The translations under genes and the position numbers were made by a program. Below, one piece after another: positions 27,870 to 36,649 of a stretch of DNA of 51,024 nt. The DNA comes from Acaryochloris sp. CRU_2_0 (GTDB lineage Bacteria; Cyanobacteriota; Cyanobacteriia; Thermosynechococcales; Thermosynechococcaceae): contig JAAUOM010000018.1 of NCBI GenBank assembly GCA_012034865.1, positions 1 through 51,024 on the forward strand. The letters run 5' to 3'. The stretch's first letter is position 1, and the number at the start of each line of letters is the position of its first letter. Below the pieces are notes generated by a model that was given only the letters and a program-made list of their open reading frames with translations, searched no databases and had not been told where the DNA came from.

Positions 27870-28201
27870 AAAGGCAACGACGGGAACGAGTAACTGCTGT
27901 GGCGGTGACCAGCGAGTCAGAGATAGTGTGAGTCTAACCATACGGCAGCAGTGAAAATCCTCCTTGAGCCGCCCTCCGAACCCAAGGAATCGCACTTCAG
28001 AACCCTTGCAGTAGACAGGGACGTGGCCTGCACGTTACAGCAGGAGGCTCTTCCCTCACAGGGAGTAGCTGGTCAAGATCAAGGTCGTAGCACCTTGATG
28101 AAATTGGGTGGTACCGCGCAACCCTCAGCGCCCCAATGTAGAGGAAAAGAGTTCAGCGACGCTGACGCTCGCAAACATCTACAGGGTTCAAAAGTGCGGT
28201 C
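27870..28201 (+). promoter_or_regulatory. T-box riboswitch leader of ileS (isoleucine-specific)
   Basis: Parts occur in T-box order. Stem I begins near 27872; ACGAGTA (27885-27891) precedes the stem ACTGCTG (27893-27899), which pairs with CAGCAGT (27946-27952). The apical arm has AGCGAG (27911-27916) and a distal loop. On the 3' side of that stem, GTGAAAATCC presents a candidate specifier ATC (27957-27959), an isoleucine codon. Stem III is ATCAAGGT/ACCTTGAT (28078-28085/28092-28099). The antiterminator pairs ATTGGG (28103-28108) with CCCAAT (28132-28137) around the bulge TGGTACC (28109-28115), the site that binds the tRNA acceptor end. An alternative hairpin (AACCCT 28120-28125 and TGTAGA 28137-28142 with TCTACAGGGTT 28178-28188) excludes the antiterminator. 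No T-run follows it, so control may be translational. Confidence 0.85.
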
Positions 28202-31200
28202 ATGACCTTTAAAGACGTTGATAAACAACCCAATTTTCCAGCCTTGGAGCGCACGCTCATTGACTTTTGGCAATTGCATGGGATCTTTGCCCAGTCCATC
28301 CGCAAAGAGGCACCCCAAGGGAATTTTATTTTCTATGAAGGCCCCCCCACGGCTAATGGCAAACCGGGGGTGCATCATGTTATTTCCCGTGCCTATAAGG
28401 ATCTCTTTTTACGGTATAAAACCATGCAGGGTTACCGAGTCGAACGGAGGGGCGGCTGGGATACTCACGGGTTGCCCGTGGAGCTAGCCATTGAAAAACA
28501 GCTCGGCTTTACCCAAAAAGCGGATATTGAAGCCTTTGGCATTGCCGAATTTAATGCCCTCTGTAAACAGTCTGTGTTTGAACACATTCAAGACTGGAAT
28601 GCCATGACGGAGCGGATTGGCTATTGGCTTGACCTAGAGAATGCCTATGTGACCTACACCAACGAATACATTGAGTCTTGCTGGTGGTTGCTGAAATCCC
28701 TGTGGGAACGCAATCTGCTCTTTGAAGATTACCGCGCCACCTGGCACTGCCCTCGCAATAACACCAGTTTGTCTGATCATGAAATTGCCCAGGGCTATCA
28801 ACAGGTCGAAGATCCGTCGATCTATCCTAAATTTCCGGTGCATACAGCCCCACTGGTCGAGCTTGGCCTGATCGTTGATCCATCTCAGCCTGTTTTTTTG
28901 CTGGCTTGGACCACTACGCCTTGGACCTTGGCGGCGAATGTTGCGATCGCCCTCAACCCCAACGCCCACTATGGCTTATTTCAGGCTCCTGCCCAGCATG
29001 GTAACCCTGACCAGACCGATTATTATATTCTCGCCCATGCCTTGGCAGACGCTGTTTTCGGGACAGGCAACTATCACTGCCTGCAAACCTTTCCTGGAGA
29101 ATCCCTCGCAGGCTGGCGCTACTCCCCCCTCTTGCAAGGAAAACTTCCCGATGGCCAAACCCTAGAACAGGGGTTTCGGGTGATTACCGCTGACCAGGTC
29201 AGCCTGGAAGAAGGCACGGGGGTTGTACATGTGGCTCCGGCCTATGGCGATCTGGAACTCGGACGGATTCATGATCTGCCCATGCTGTTGTCAGTGGATC
29301 TGCTGGGTAAAGTCTACCCAGAGGTGAAGCTCTGCGGTGCCCCGGAGGATGTAGGTCCCTACGCTGGCCAGTTTTTTAAGGAGGCCGATCAGCCGATCAT
29401 TCAGGACTTGCTGGCTCATAATCTCCTCTATCGAGCCACCACCCTCACCCACGCCTATCCCTGCAACTATCGGGATGGCACTCCCCTGATCAACTATGCC
29501 AAAAAGAGCTGGTATATTCGCACCACTGCTGTTAAGAACCAACTCCTGGAGAATAACAACAGGATTCATTGGCACCCGGAATCGATTCGGGAAGGGCGCT
29601 TCGGCAATTGGCTCCGCCACAATATCGACTGGGCCTTGTCGCGGGAACGCTATTGGGGTGCTCCCCTGCCCATCTGGGTGAGTGAGGATGACAGCGAACA
29701 GATCTGTGTGGGCGGTGTCCAAGAGCTGGAAGCATTAACCGGGCGCGATTTATCAGACCTGGATTTGCATCGCCCCTATGTGGATGACATCACCTTCGAG
29801 CGCGATGGCAAAACTTTTCGGCGCGTTCCCTATACCGTGGATGTTTGGTTTGAATCCGGGGCAATGCCCTATGCCCAACTCCATTATCCCTTTGCCAATC
29901 CAGACGCTCTTCCCCAGAAATTTCCGGCGGATTATATTTGTGAGGCCATTGACCAGACAAGGGGGTGGTTCTATAGTCTCCATGCTTTGGCCACACTGCT
30001 CACCCATCCCGGCAACGATAACCAGTCGGAGGGAGCACTGGCTCCTATACTCCAGAACTCCTCCGCGTTTAAGAATGTGATTGTTCTAGGGCATATTGTC
30101 GATGAAAACGGCGAGAAAATGTCCAAATCTAAGGGTAATACGGTGGATCCTTGGACCATTTTAGATGCGCAAGGGGCGGATGCTCTGCGCTGGTATCTGT
30201 TTAGTGCCAGTCCACCGGAGACCAGCAAGCGCTTTTCCCAAGCTCTGGTGGAAGATACGGTTCAAGATTTTTTGATGACGCTATGGCATACCTATAGTTT
30301 CTTTGTGTTGTATGCCAATCTCGATCGCCCTGATCTCCGATACCGCATCCTGCCCTATTCAGAGCGACCTGAAAGCGATCGCTGGTTAGTATCTAAATTG
30401 CATCAACTGATCCTGGCGGTTACCGAGCATCTAGACGCCTACGCCCCCACCCCTGCCAGTCGGCTAATCCGCAACTTTGTAGTCAATGATTTGTCGAATT
30501 GGTATGTCCGTCGCAATCGCCGTCGGTTTTGGAAATCCGAGAACGATGATGATAAGTTGTCTGCCTACCAAACCCTTTATGAAGCCCTAGTAACAGTTGC
30601 CAAATTAATGGCTCCAATGGCTCCTTTCATCAGTGAGGCGCTGTACCAAAATTTGGTTTTGACAGTGGTACCCCAAAAGCCAGAATCGGTTCATTTAGCC
30701 CACTGGCCCTCGGTGGAGACCGATTGGATTGATCCTGCCCTGATGGCAGATATGGCCACCGTCATCCGCGTCGTCGAATTAGGACGTGCAGCCCGTGCCA
30801 AGGCTGGCGTTAAGATCCGACAACCCCTGGCGCAAATGTTGGTGCGGGTTCGTGATCAGACTGAAATTGTTGGCTTGCAAGCCTTAGAAGATCAGCTCAA
30901 AAGTGAACTGAACGTCAAACAGATCACCTACTTGGATCTAACCACAGATTTTTTGGAGTACCAGATAAAACCCAATCTACCATTGCTGGGCAAGCGCTTG
31001 GGTCAGCGGCTACCCCTTTTAAGACAGCAGCTCACGGTGATGGATACTCGTCAGATCCTAGAGAATATCCAAGAGGGGAAACCTACAATCATCGATCTAG
31101 AAGGCGAATCGTTGCATCTAGAGCCAGAAGCATTTCTAATTGAGGCCCAAAGCCCCAATGGCTATGCAGCAGTCGAAGAGCAGGGCTATCTAGTGGCCCT

Positions 31201-31486
31201 CAACACCCAACTCACACCTGCGTTGAGGCAAGAAGGATTGGTGCGCGATACAATTCGCCTGTTACAAGAGGGTCGGAAAAAGGCGGGATTAGCGGTGTGC
31301 GATCGCATCCACCTAGGCATCCGAACCTCTCTTAGTCTACAAGAAGCGCTCACCCTCCATTTGGATACGGTGAAGCGTGAAGTTTTAGCAAACGCAATTC
31401 AGTTTGCAGAACTGGAACATGCCCAATATAGGGAGCATATCACCAGCAATGACATTGACCTGATCTACTGGATCAAATCTGAGTGA
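28202..31486 (+). CDS. ileS: Isoleucyl-tRNA synthetase, type 2 (IleRS2)
   Basis: A 1,094-residue class I synthetase, longer than the ~960-residue IleRS1 usual in cyanobacteria. It opens with WQLHGIFAQS and EGPPTANGKPGVHHVISRAY, the type 2 form; the HIGH signature reads GVHH at residues 56-59. WDTHGLPVE follows. The editing (CP1) region includes LAWTTTPWTLAANVAIAL and GTGVVHVAPAYGD. KMSKS is intact at 639-643, and the C-terminal anticodon region extends past 1,000. IleRS2 enzymes resist mupirocin. In some, the first and third residues of HIGH are swapped (G-x-H-H), which gives very high resistance; this sequence has that pattern. The ATG at 28202 has no clear ribosome-binding site; AGGG at 28183 is a weak candidate. 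Its T-box leader suggests acquisition with its own regulation. Confidence 0.95.
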   Translation: MTFKDVDKQPNFPALERTLIDFWQLHGIFAQSIRKEAPQGNFIFYEGPPTANGKPGVHHVISRAYKDLFLRYKTMQGYRVERRGGWDTHGLPVELAIEKQLGFTQKADIEAFGIAEFNALCKQSVFEHIQDWNAMTERIGYWLDLENAYVTYTNEYIESCWWLLKSLWERNLLFEDYRATWHCPRNNTSLSDHEIAQGYQQVEDPSIYPKFPVHTAPLVELGLIVDPSQPVFLLAWTTTPWTLAANVAIALNPNAHYGLFQAPAQHGNPDQTDYYILAHALADAVFGTGNYHCLQTFPGESLAGWRYSPLLQGKLPDGQTLEQGFRVITADQVSLEEGTGVVHVAPAYGDLELGRIHDLPMLLSVDLLGKVYPEVKLCGAPEDVGPYAGQFFKEADQPIIQDLLAHNLLYRATTLTHAYPCNYRDGTPLINYAKKSWYIRTTAVKNQLLENNNRIHWHPESIREGRFGNWLRHNIDWALSRERYWGAPLPIWVSEDDSEQICVGGVQELEALTGRDLSDLDLHRPYVDDITFERDGKTFRRVPYTVDVWFESGAMPYAQLHYPFANPDALPQKFPADYICEAIDQTRGWFYSLHALATLLTHPGNDNQSEGALAPILQNSSAFKNVIVLGHIVDENGEKMSKSKGNTVDPWTILDAQGADALRWYLFSASPPETSKRFSQALVEDTVQDFLMTLWHTYSFFVLYANLDRPDLRYRILPYSERPESDRWLVSKLHQLILAVTEHLDAYAPTPASRLIRNFVVNDLSNWYVRRNRRRFWKSENDDDKLSAYQTLYEALVTVAKLMAPMAPFISEALYQNLVLTVVPQKPESVHLAHWPSVETDWIDPALMADMATVIRVVELGRAARAKAGVKIRQPLAQMLVRVRDQTEIVGLQALEDQLKSELNVKQITYLDLTTDFLEYQIKPNLPLLGKRLGQRLPLLRQQLTVMDTRQILENIQEGKPTIIDLEGESLHLEPEAFLIEAQSPNGYAAVEEQGYLVALNTQLTPALRQEGLVRDTIRLLQEGRKKAGLAVCDRIHLGIRTSLSLQEALTLHLDTVKREVLANAIQFAELEHAQYREHITSNDIDLIYWIKSE

Positions 31487-31489
31487 TTG

Positions 31490-32038
31490 TTATTCCACCT
31501 TTTGCGATTCTGGGGCACAACGCCAAGTATTTCTTTCCAGAATAGGAGGTGCGATCGCTTGGCTGGGTTGACGACTCTCGCACAAAATAGACCCATAGCT
31601 TGCATCTGGGAGCTGAGAGACCCCCCCCGCATAACTATTGAGTCCAGGTTCTTTGGGAATTGCCGTAAAGATTGCTTTGGTCTGATTGGCCTCAAGACCC
31701 GCCAGGGTAAAATGCTCCGCCTTTATACCCAAATCCAATTCATCCAATTTCTGGGTAAATTTACCATATTCTAGGTTATAAGCCATTTGTGCCCTGCTAA
31801 TCGACCCTAAAGAGACTTTTGCTTCTGCATTCTTCGCCCGAGCTTGTGGAGACTGAGCGGTGGGGGATGGGGTCGTTGGCTCTGGTTCTAGGGAACTTGG
31901 AGGAGGAGGTTCTGGCGAACTAGGCTCTGGGCTGTCGGTTTGAGGTGCAGGGTTAGATGAACAAGCCCACAAGAGACTGACCGTGAGTAGAGCAAGGGCA
32001 AATCGGCAGGATCGGCCAACGTTAGAATTCATGAACAT
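31490..32038 (-). CDS. Lipoprotein with a type IV pilin-like globular domain
   Basis: A 182-residue (180 from the second Met, 32032) lipoprotein. The signal peptide ends with lipobox LLWACSSN. A Pro/Ser/Glu-rich linker (about residues 28-66) follows. From about residue 70 the sequence looks like cyanobacterial pilins (AEAKVSLGSISRAQMAYNLE, then GKFTQKLDELDLGI), with the usual Cys pair near the C-terminus (ILCES...WRCAPE). The hydrophobic N-terminal helix and the G-F-T-L processing site of pilins are missing and replaced by lipid anchoring. It is therefore probably not a pilus subunit, perhaps a minor or decoy component at the outer membrane. It converges on ileS, 3 bp from its stop. Confidence 0.75.
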   Translation of the reverse strand: MFMNSNVGRSCRFALALLTVSLLWACSSNPAPQTDSPEPSSPEPPPPSSLEPEPTTPSPTAQSPQARAKNAEAKVSLGSISRAQMAYNLEYGKFTQKLDELDLGIKAEHFTLAGLEANQTKAIFTAIPKEPGLNSYAGGVSQLPDASYGSILCESRQPSQAIAPPILERNTWRCAPESQKVE

Positions 32039-32091
32039 TGATTTTTCAAGGTAGGGAGAGCAAGGTTGAGATGGATTCTATATCTCGAAAC

Positions 32092-32280
32092 TTATGATTT
32101 GCCCTTGCCGCGTTTAACCTCTTCTAGTTCAGGCAAACGAAACGTGACAATTTTGGTCCAATTGCCACCCCCAAAAATCACAGCGGCTTGACCGTCTACA
32201 ACACGCTGTACTTGGCCTTCAAATCCAAAGTAGGTGTCTCCAGAGTTAATGACCCGAACTGCAGAACCTGGCAAAATCAT
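32092..32280 (-). CDS. ndhS: NAD(P)H-quinone oxidoreductase subunit S (NDH-1S)
   Basis: A 62-residue protein that begins [20 protein letters not shown] and continues with [20 protein letters not shown]. This is the NdhS (DUF3252, Ssl0352-like) family, an SH3-like small subunit on the stromal/cytoplasmic arm of cyanobacterial NDH-1. It helps ferredoxin bind, so NDH-1 can take electrons from ferredoxin in cyclic flow. The length and start match the family. It lies between the pilin-like lipoprotein and rodA genes on the same strand, with small gaps. Confidence 0.85.
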   Translation of the reverse strand: MILPGSAVRVINSGDTYFGFEGQVQRVVDGQAAVIFGGGNWTKIVTFRLPELEEVKRGKGKS

Positions 32281-32375
32281 AAGTAATCACTTTTCACTTA
32301 CTGCATCATACTAGCTTTTATGATAGTGGACGAATCACTCCACAACACACTGAATCGGGATGAACTGCCGTAAAA

Positions 32376-33659
32376 CTACCTGCTAAAATCGTCTTTTTTC
32401 CGATGATTAGCCACTGACTCTACTAAACCTATGGCAATATAATTCGTCAACAAAGCCGAACGCCCATAACTCAACCAAGGTAGGGGAATACCCGTCACTG
32501 GGGCTAGCCCAATCGTCATACTGATATTCACAAAGACCTGGAAAATAATCATCGATAGCACCCCAATTACTAGCAGGGAACCAAAATCATCCTCTGCTTT
32601 GAGAGCCACCACAATCAGTCGCATACACAGCAGCCAGAACCCTGCAATCAGGATCACACTGCCAACAAAGCCGAACTGTTCCCCCACTGCCGAAAAAATA
32701 AAGTCCGTATGCTGCTCTGGGATAAAAGCTAAACCCGTTTGTGTGCCGTGATTTAGCCCTTTTCCCCAAAGCTGTCCAGCTCCGATCGCAATCCGCGATT
32801 GAATTAAATGATACCCACCGCGCAGGGGATCCTGTTCTGGATTGAGAAATAAAATAATCCGGGCTTTCTGATAGTCCTGCAACAAGCCCCAAATGATATG
32901 GCCTAATTCGCCTGCACCTAAATTAATAATGGCTGCACCTATCCCACCGATAATGCGGTAGGGAATACTCAGCCAACCCACGCAGCCAATAAAGAGGATC
33001 CAAATGACCCCAACAACCCAAAACCAAGGAGATATTGCCGGAAGATTAAACAAAATAGCCGAAACCAGCGGTGAAAACATCAGCACAAGCCATCCTGGAT
33101 GGATATTCGACCAATACAACATGCCGATGGTGATTGCTCCAAACACCAGTGAAGTTCCTAAATCAGGCTGAACCAAGACCAGCGCCCAGGGCACAAACAC
33201 AATGGCCAGAATTTGGAGAAGAGATAACAGTTTAGTTGGAGGACGCTCATAGAGCAGAGCTGCCAAACAGATAATCATCCCCACCTTGGCAAATTCCGAA
33301 GGCTGGACATTAAATCCAGCGATGGGAATCCAGCGTTGCGCTCCCAGTGCTTCAGTCCCCACAAAGCGCACAGCTAGAAGCGATATATTTGTGGCGATAT
33401 AAATCAACCAGTGCAAACTTAAGAGAATTTGATAAGGCCAGGTGGCAATCGTGAGGGCAATGACTACGCCAATAGCCCCAATCATCCAGTGTTGTAGCCA
33501 ATCCGTCCATCCTTGAGTTTCTTGGGTACTGCGAATCACAAGGCCACCAAAGATCGTTAACCCTATCGATAACAGCAGCAGCCAGCGATCGATATTCTCC
33601 CAGGGCTGGATCCAAGTCCGCCAAGGAAACCATTTACGCAGAGATTTGTTGATCAGCAT
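32376..33659 (-). CDS. rodA: RodA: cell-elongation SEDS peptidoglycan polymerase
   Basis: A 427-residue multi-pass membrane protein of the SEDS (RodA/FtsW/SpoVE) family. About ten membrane segments and the family segments RWIPIAGFNVQPSEFAK, VQPDLGTSLVF, and near the end GIPLPWLSYGRSALL are recognisable. RodA polymerises glycan strands for side-wall growth together with a class B PBP. The NPEQDPLRGGYHLIQSRIAIGAG segment fits RodA rather than FtsW. It precedes ndhS and follows the mrp gene on the minus strand. Confidence 0.93.
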   Translation of the reverse strand: MLINKSLRKWFPWRTWIQPWENIDRWLLLLSIGLTIFGGLVIRSTQETQGWTDWLQHWMIGAIGVVIALTIATWPYQILLSLHWLIYIATNISLLAVRFVGTEALGAQRWIPIAGFNVQPSEFAKVGMIICLAALLYERPPTKLLSLLQILAIVFVPWALVLVQPDLGTSLVFGAITIGMLYWSNIHPGWLVLMFSPLVSAILFNLPAISPWFWVVGVIWILFIGCVGWLSIPYRIIGGIGAAIINLGAGELGHIIWGLLQDYQKARIILFLNPEQDPLRGGYHLIQSRIAIGAGQLWGKGLNHGTQTGLAFIPEQHTDFIFSAVGEQFGFVGSVILIAGFWLLCMRLIVVALKAEDDFGSLLVIGVLSMIIFQVFVNISMTIGLAPVTGIPLPWLSYGRSALLTNYIAIGLVESVANHRKKDDFSR

Positions 33660-33711
33660 GGGTGGATGGATTTCAGATTCAGCCTATCAGGCTCTAACAT
33701 CAAGCTCATCC

Positions 33712-34788
33712 TCAAGTCAATGCTGCTACGGAAACCTTAGCAGCAATATCCGTAGCGATTTTGTGGAGGGCGATCGCAGATGCAGAAGATGGCTCACTCA
33801 CAACAATGGGTTGCCCTCGATCGCTGCCCTCACGCACCGGAATCTCCAAAGGAACACAACCAATTAACGGCACGCCTAATTCCTGAGCAATTTTTGCCCC
33901 ACCACCGGAGCCAAAAATATCGTACTGGGTGTCGGGGCGATCGGGGGGAATAAAGTAACTCATATTCTCAACCACACCCAACACGGGAACCCCCAATTGC
34001 TGGAACATTCTCAACCCTTTGCGGGCATCTAAGAGCGCGACGGTTTGCGGGGTGCTCACGATCACTACCCCAGCCATAGGTACCGCTTGGGCTAGGGTGA
34101 GTTGGGCATCTCCGGTGCCGGGGGGTAAGTCCACAATTAAATAATCCAAAGCTCCCCAATCGACCTGATATAGAAATTGACGAATAATGCCGTTTAGCAT
34201 CGGTCCCCGCCAAATTACAGGTTGATCCTTATCAATTAAAAATCCCATAGAAACCAATTTGACGCCCTGGGCAATGGCGGGCTCCATGACATCCCCTTGG
34301 GCTTCTTTACGAACCTCGACGACCGCATCTTCTAGGCCCAGCATGGTGGGCACATTAGGGCCATAAATATCGGCATCGATCATGCCCACACTGGCCCCTG
34401 TTTGCGCCAAGGCCACGGCAATATTGACCGCTATCGTACTTTTGCCTACCCCGCCTTTACCACTAGAAACCGCAATAATATTCTTGACACCCGGCACTTG
34501 CGTGCGGTCTGGGACACTCTTTTGTTGCGGGGTTTCCGCTGTTACCTCCACTTCGACAGCATTGATCCCTGGTAATGCGTGTACGGCTTTTTTGCAATCT
34601 TCAACAATCATTTCCCGCAGTGGACAGGCAGGCGTTGTCAACACCAAGGTAAATTTGACCCGATCATTTTTGACCTCTACATTCCGGATCATGTTCAAAT
34701 CGACAAGACTTTTTTGCAATTCTGGATCTTGGATCGGTTGCAAAACTTCCAAAATCTTTGCAGGGGTAGGGGCTAAAGTATCCGGCAT
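33712..34788 (-). CDS. mrp: Mrp/ApbC-family iron-sulphur carrier ATPase
   Basis: A 358-residue P-loop ATPase. Residues ~8-80 form the N-terminal MIP18/DUF59 domain (EVLQPIQDPELQKSLVDLNM, then TPACPLREM). The deviant Walker A is SSGKGGVGKST near residue 109. GMIDADIYGPNVPTMLG, IVDLPPGTGDAQLTLAQ and VVENMSYF are family signatures. Mrp/ApbC/Nbp35 proteins bind and transfer [4Fe-4S] clusters, which would serve photosystem I and DPOR. The gene ends 52 bp before rodA. Confidence 0.93.
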   Translation of the reverse strand: MPDTLAPTPAKILEVLQPIQDPELQKSLVDLNMIRNVEVKNDRVKFTLVLTTPACPLREMIVEDCKKAVHALPGINAVEVEVTAETPQQKSVPDRTQVPGVKNIIAVSSGKGGVGKSTIAVNIAVALAQTGASVGMIDADIYGPNVPTMLGLEDAVVEVRKEAQGDVMEPAIAQGVKLVSMGFLIDKDQPVIWRGPMLNGIIRQFLYQVDWGALDYLIVDLPPGTGDAQLTLAQAVPMAGVVIVSTPQTVALLDARKGLRMFQQLGVPVLGVVENMSYFIPPDRPDTQYDIFGSGGGAKIAQELGVPLIGCVPLEIPVREGSDRGQPIVVSEPSSASAIALHKIATDIAAKVSVAALT

Positions 34789-35005
34789 AGTGTTCTCTAG
34801 TCAGGGCTTAGTACTGGTTTTACTGTATCAATTCTGGGTTAATACATCTATCCACTCTAGGCCAGAGCCAGACGCTTTCAGGCAGACAGATCAAAAATTT
34901 CCCTTTAGCCGCAGAATACTAGACTCTTGCAGGGGCATAGCTATCTGTCGGGATCAAGTGTTCAATGGCGCTGCTAGACAGAGCCGATGCCCTGGGAATT
35001 GGCAT

Positions 35006-35533
35006 TCAAAAATCAAAGCAGGTGTCTTTTCGAGGGGGCAGGTAGCCAGAGACTGAGTTTAAGGTCTCATTTTCAGCCGCTTCTGCTAGTTTTTGAGCCA
35101 CTTTGGCAGCATGTCTTTGGATCATCGACCATACCAGCGGTGATAACCACCCTCTCATCATCACGGAATAGGAAACGCAAGTGCCGCAAATCCTCGATTC
35201 TATGCGGTAGGTTACTCTCTCTTCTACACCGGGCAAGGCGCAAATCCGAAAACTCACTAATTCGCCCGGATTGACATTTTCTACAAAAATGCGAAAGGGC
35301 AAGGGTACCATTCTGCTGACTGCTTGATAAATTAAGCCCGGTTTGGGGACTAGCCCATAGGGAACATTCGTACTGGTTATGAGCGGATGCCAAGAGACAT
35401 CAGCTAAATCGACCACCTTTCGCCATATCGACTCTACAGAAGCCGAGCTGATGGCCTCATAATGTTTGATCAAAGACCAGCTAGGTTGGCGGCGCTTCCA
35501 TATATTGAACTTAAGCAACCATTGAGGGCTCAC
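35006..35533 (-). CDS. SRPBCC-superfamily (polyketide cyclase-like) protein
   Basis: A 175-residue protein with an N-terminal basic stretch (LLKFNIWKRRQPSW) and then an SRPBCC-like domain (HYEAISSASVESIWRKVVDL, PKPGLIYQAVSRMVPLPFRIFVENVNPGELVSFR, TYRIESRICGTCVSYSV, and a C-terminal helix with MIQRHAAKVAQKLAEAAE). The fold binds hydrophobic ligands. Many cyanobacteria have a similar protein with no known role. The ATG at 35533 gives a 19-residue N-terminal extension; a later start cannot be excluded. Confidence 0.65.
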   Translation of the reverse strand: MSPQWLLKFNIWKRRQPSWSLIKHYEAISSASVESIWRKVVDLADVSWHPLITSTNVPYGLVPKPGLIYQAVSRMVPLPFRIFVENVNPGELVSFRICALPGVEERVTYRIESRICGTCVSYSVMMRGWLSPLVWSMIQRHAAKVAQKLAEAAENETLNSVSGYLPPRKDTCFDF

Positions 35534-35885
35534 TATAGCTCTCCTAGAGGGATTTGGAACATAGAGAATCAGACGTTTGGGGGATGCTTTTGTCTGGGTT
35601 TTTTATGGGTGAACTTATCCCACTTCTCAGGCACCAGCATGACTGATTTAGCTTAACCCTAGAATAATCCTATCGAGATTTTGGTGGAGAAGCTAGGGGT
35701 GATGGCGGGTATGGATTAGATTCAAAATTTAGCTTGACGCCCTCTAGAGTTAAGATGAGCAGGGAATTAATTAGTTTCTAAAGAAAATAACTTAATAATC
35801 AGGATAATCAATTGGTGTAGGTCTAAGCGTATCCTGACGATCCTGCAAGACTAATCAGCATTGCCAGAATGCAGGTCTCGGCAAG

Positions 35886-36014
35886 ATGGGGAAGAGCACT
35901 GAATTCGGTGGCCTCGGACTCCAAAAACCAAAAATTAAGCCAGAACTTAAAAAATTTATTAATCGTAACAATCAAGTCATCCGTGGATCTTTAAAGCAGC
36001 GATTCTCCGATTGA
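35886..36014 (+). CDS. Possible small basic protein, 42 residues
   Basis: A short ATG frame in the ~1.1-kb region before chlL encodes 42 residues with GGLGLQKPKIKPELKKF and a final SLKQRFSD. It is strongly basic and helix-prone. AGGTCTCGG upstream is a poor ribosome-binding site, and the frame stays open upstream for about 17 codons. No family recognised; it may be chance. Confidence 0.25.
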   Translation: MGKSTEFGGLGLQKPKIKPELKKFINRNNQVIRGSLKQRFSD

Positions 36015-36649
36015 TCGACTTGATCGACACCGCCATTTGGACTCTCGTTCAATCGGTTGAACCCAAGCTATGACTAATGGCACAGCCATATTTTTAAAAT
36101 CAGATTTTCATTCCTTTGCAGATACAACTGTTGCTGAAAGGATATTGTCCCATTCTCCCTGACTCGGATAAGGGACAAGAGGAGATGAAAGAGTGCGATG
36201 GTCTACGACCGACCGGAGGTGATCGCACTCCCCTATACACAATCCCAGCCGATGGGTCTAGGTGAACCCTAATCTGCTATGCACACTGAACGCTTGTACA
36301 AACACTAACTAGACAAATTGAGCCTGCTAAAGCCGACGTTCAAGATCATTATCAATTTTTGTCTATTGATCTCATTTTTATAAATTAAAAATGCAAACTA
36401 ATATATTTTTGTATAAAATTAGATTTTTAGGTTTAATTGAAAAATAATCATCCTAAAGAATAGAATATCGATTATTTTTTATCTAATAAGCCTATTTTTA
36501 TGATTTTGCACCCTTCCCAATTGCCGAAATATGCACAATAATTCATACAGTGCTTTAGTCTACGCATCTCTTTAACGCGTGCTGCCGAGTTATAAACATT
36601 TTTCGGTGGTGAGTGCCCTAACTTTCAGATTGATAGGAGAATACCTAAC
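36015..36649 (+). promoter_or_regulatory. Long AT-rich leader/control region upstream of chlLN
   Basis: No gene is visible here. It contains the second copy of a 38-bp repeat (36190-36227) and a very AT-rich block (~36355-36510) with many A/T runs such as ATTTTTATAAATTAAAAATG. The AGGAG ribosome-binding site of chlL is at the end (around 36635). A GTG-start gene with a leader of this size suggests promoter elements and perhaps transcript-level control. I cannot name a specific -10/-35 pair or regulator site with confidence. Confidence 0.4.
36190..36227 (+). repeat. 38-bp dispersed repeat, copy 2 (upstream of chlL)
   Basis: This copy matches 18266-18303 at 35 of 38 positions. It carries a perfect 9-bp inverted repeat (GAGTGCGAT at 36191-36199 and ATCGCACTC at 36222-36230, the latter extending 3 bp beyond the repeat) and an internal GGTC-TAC-GACC hairpin at 36200-36210, so the transcript could fold tightly. 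Confidence 0.75.
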
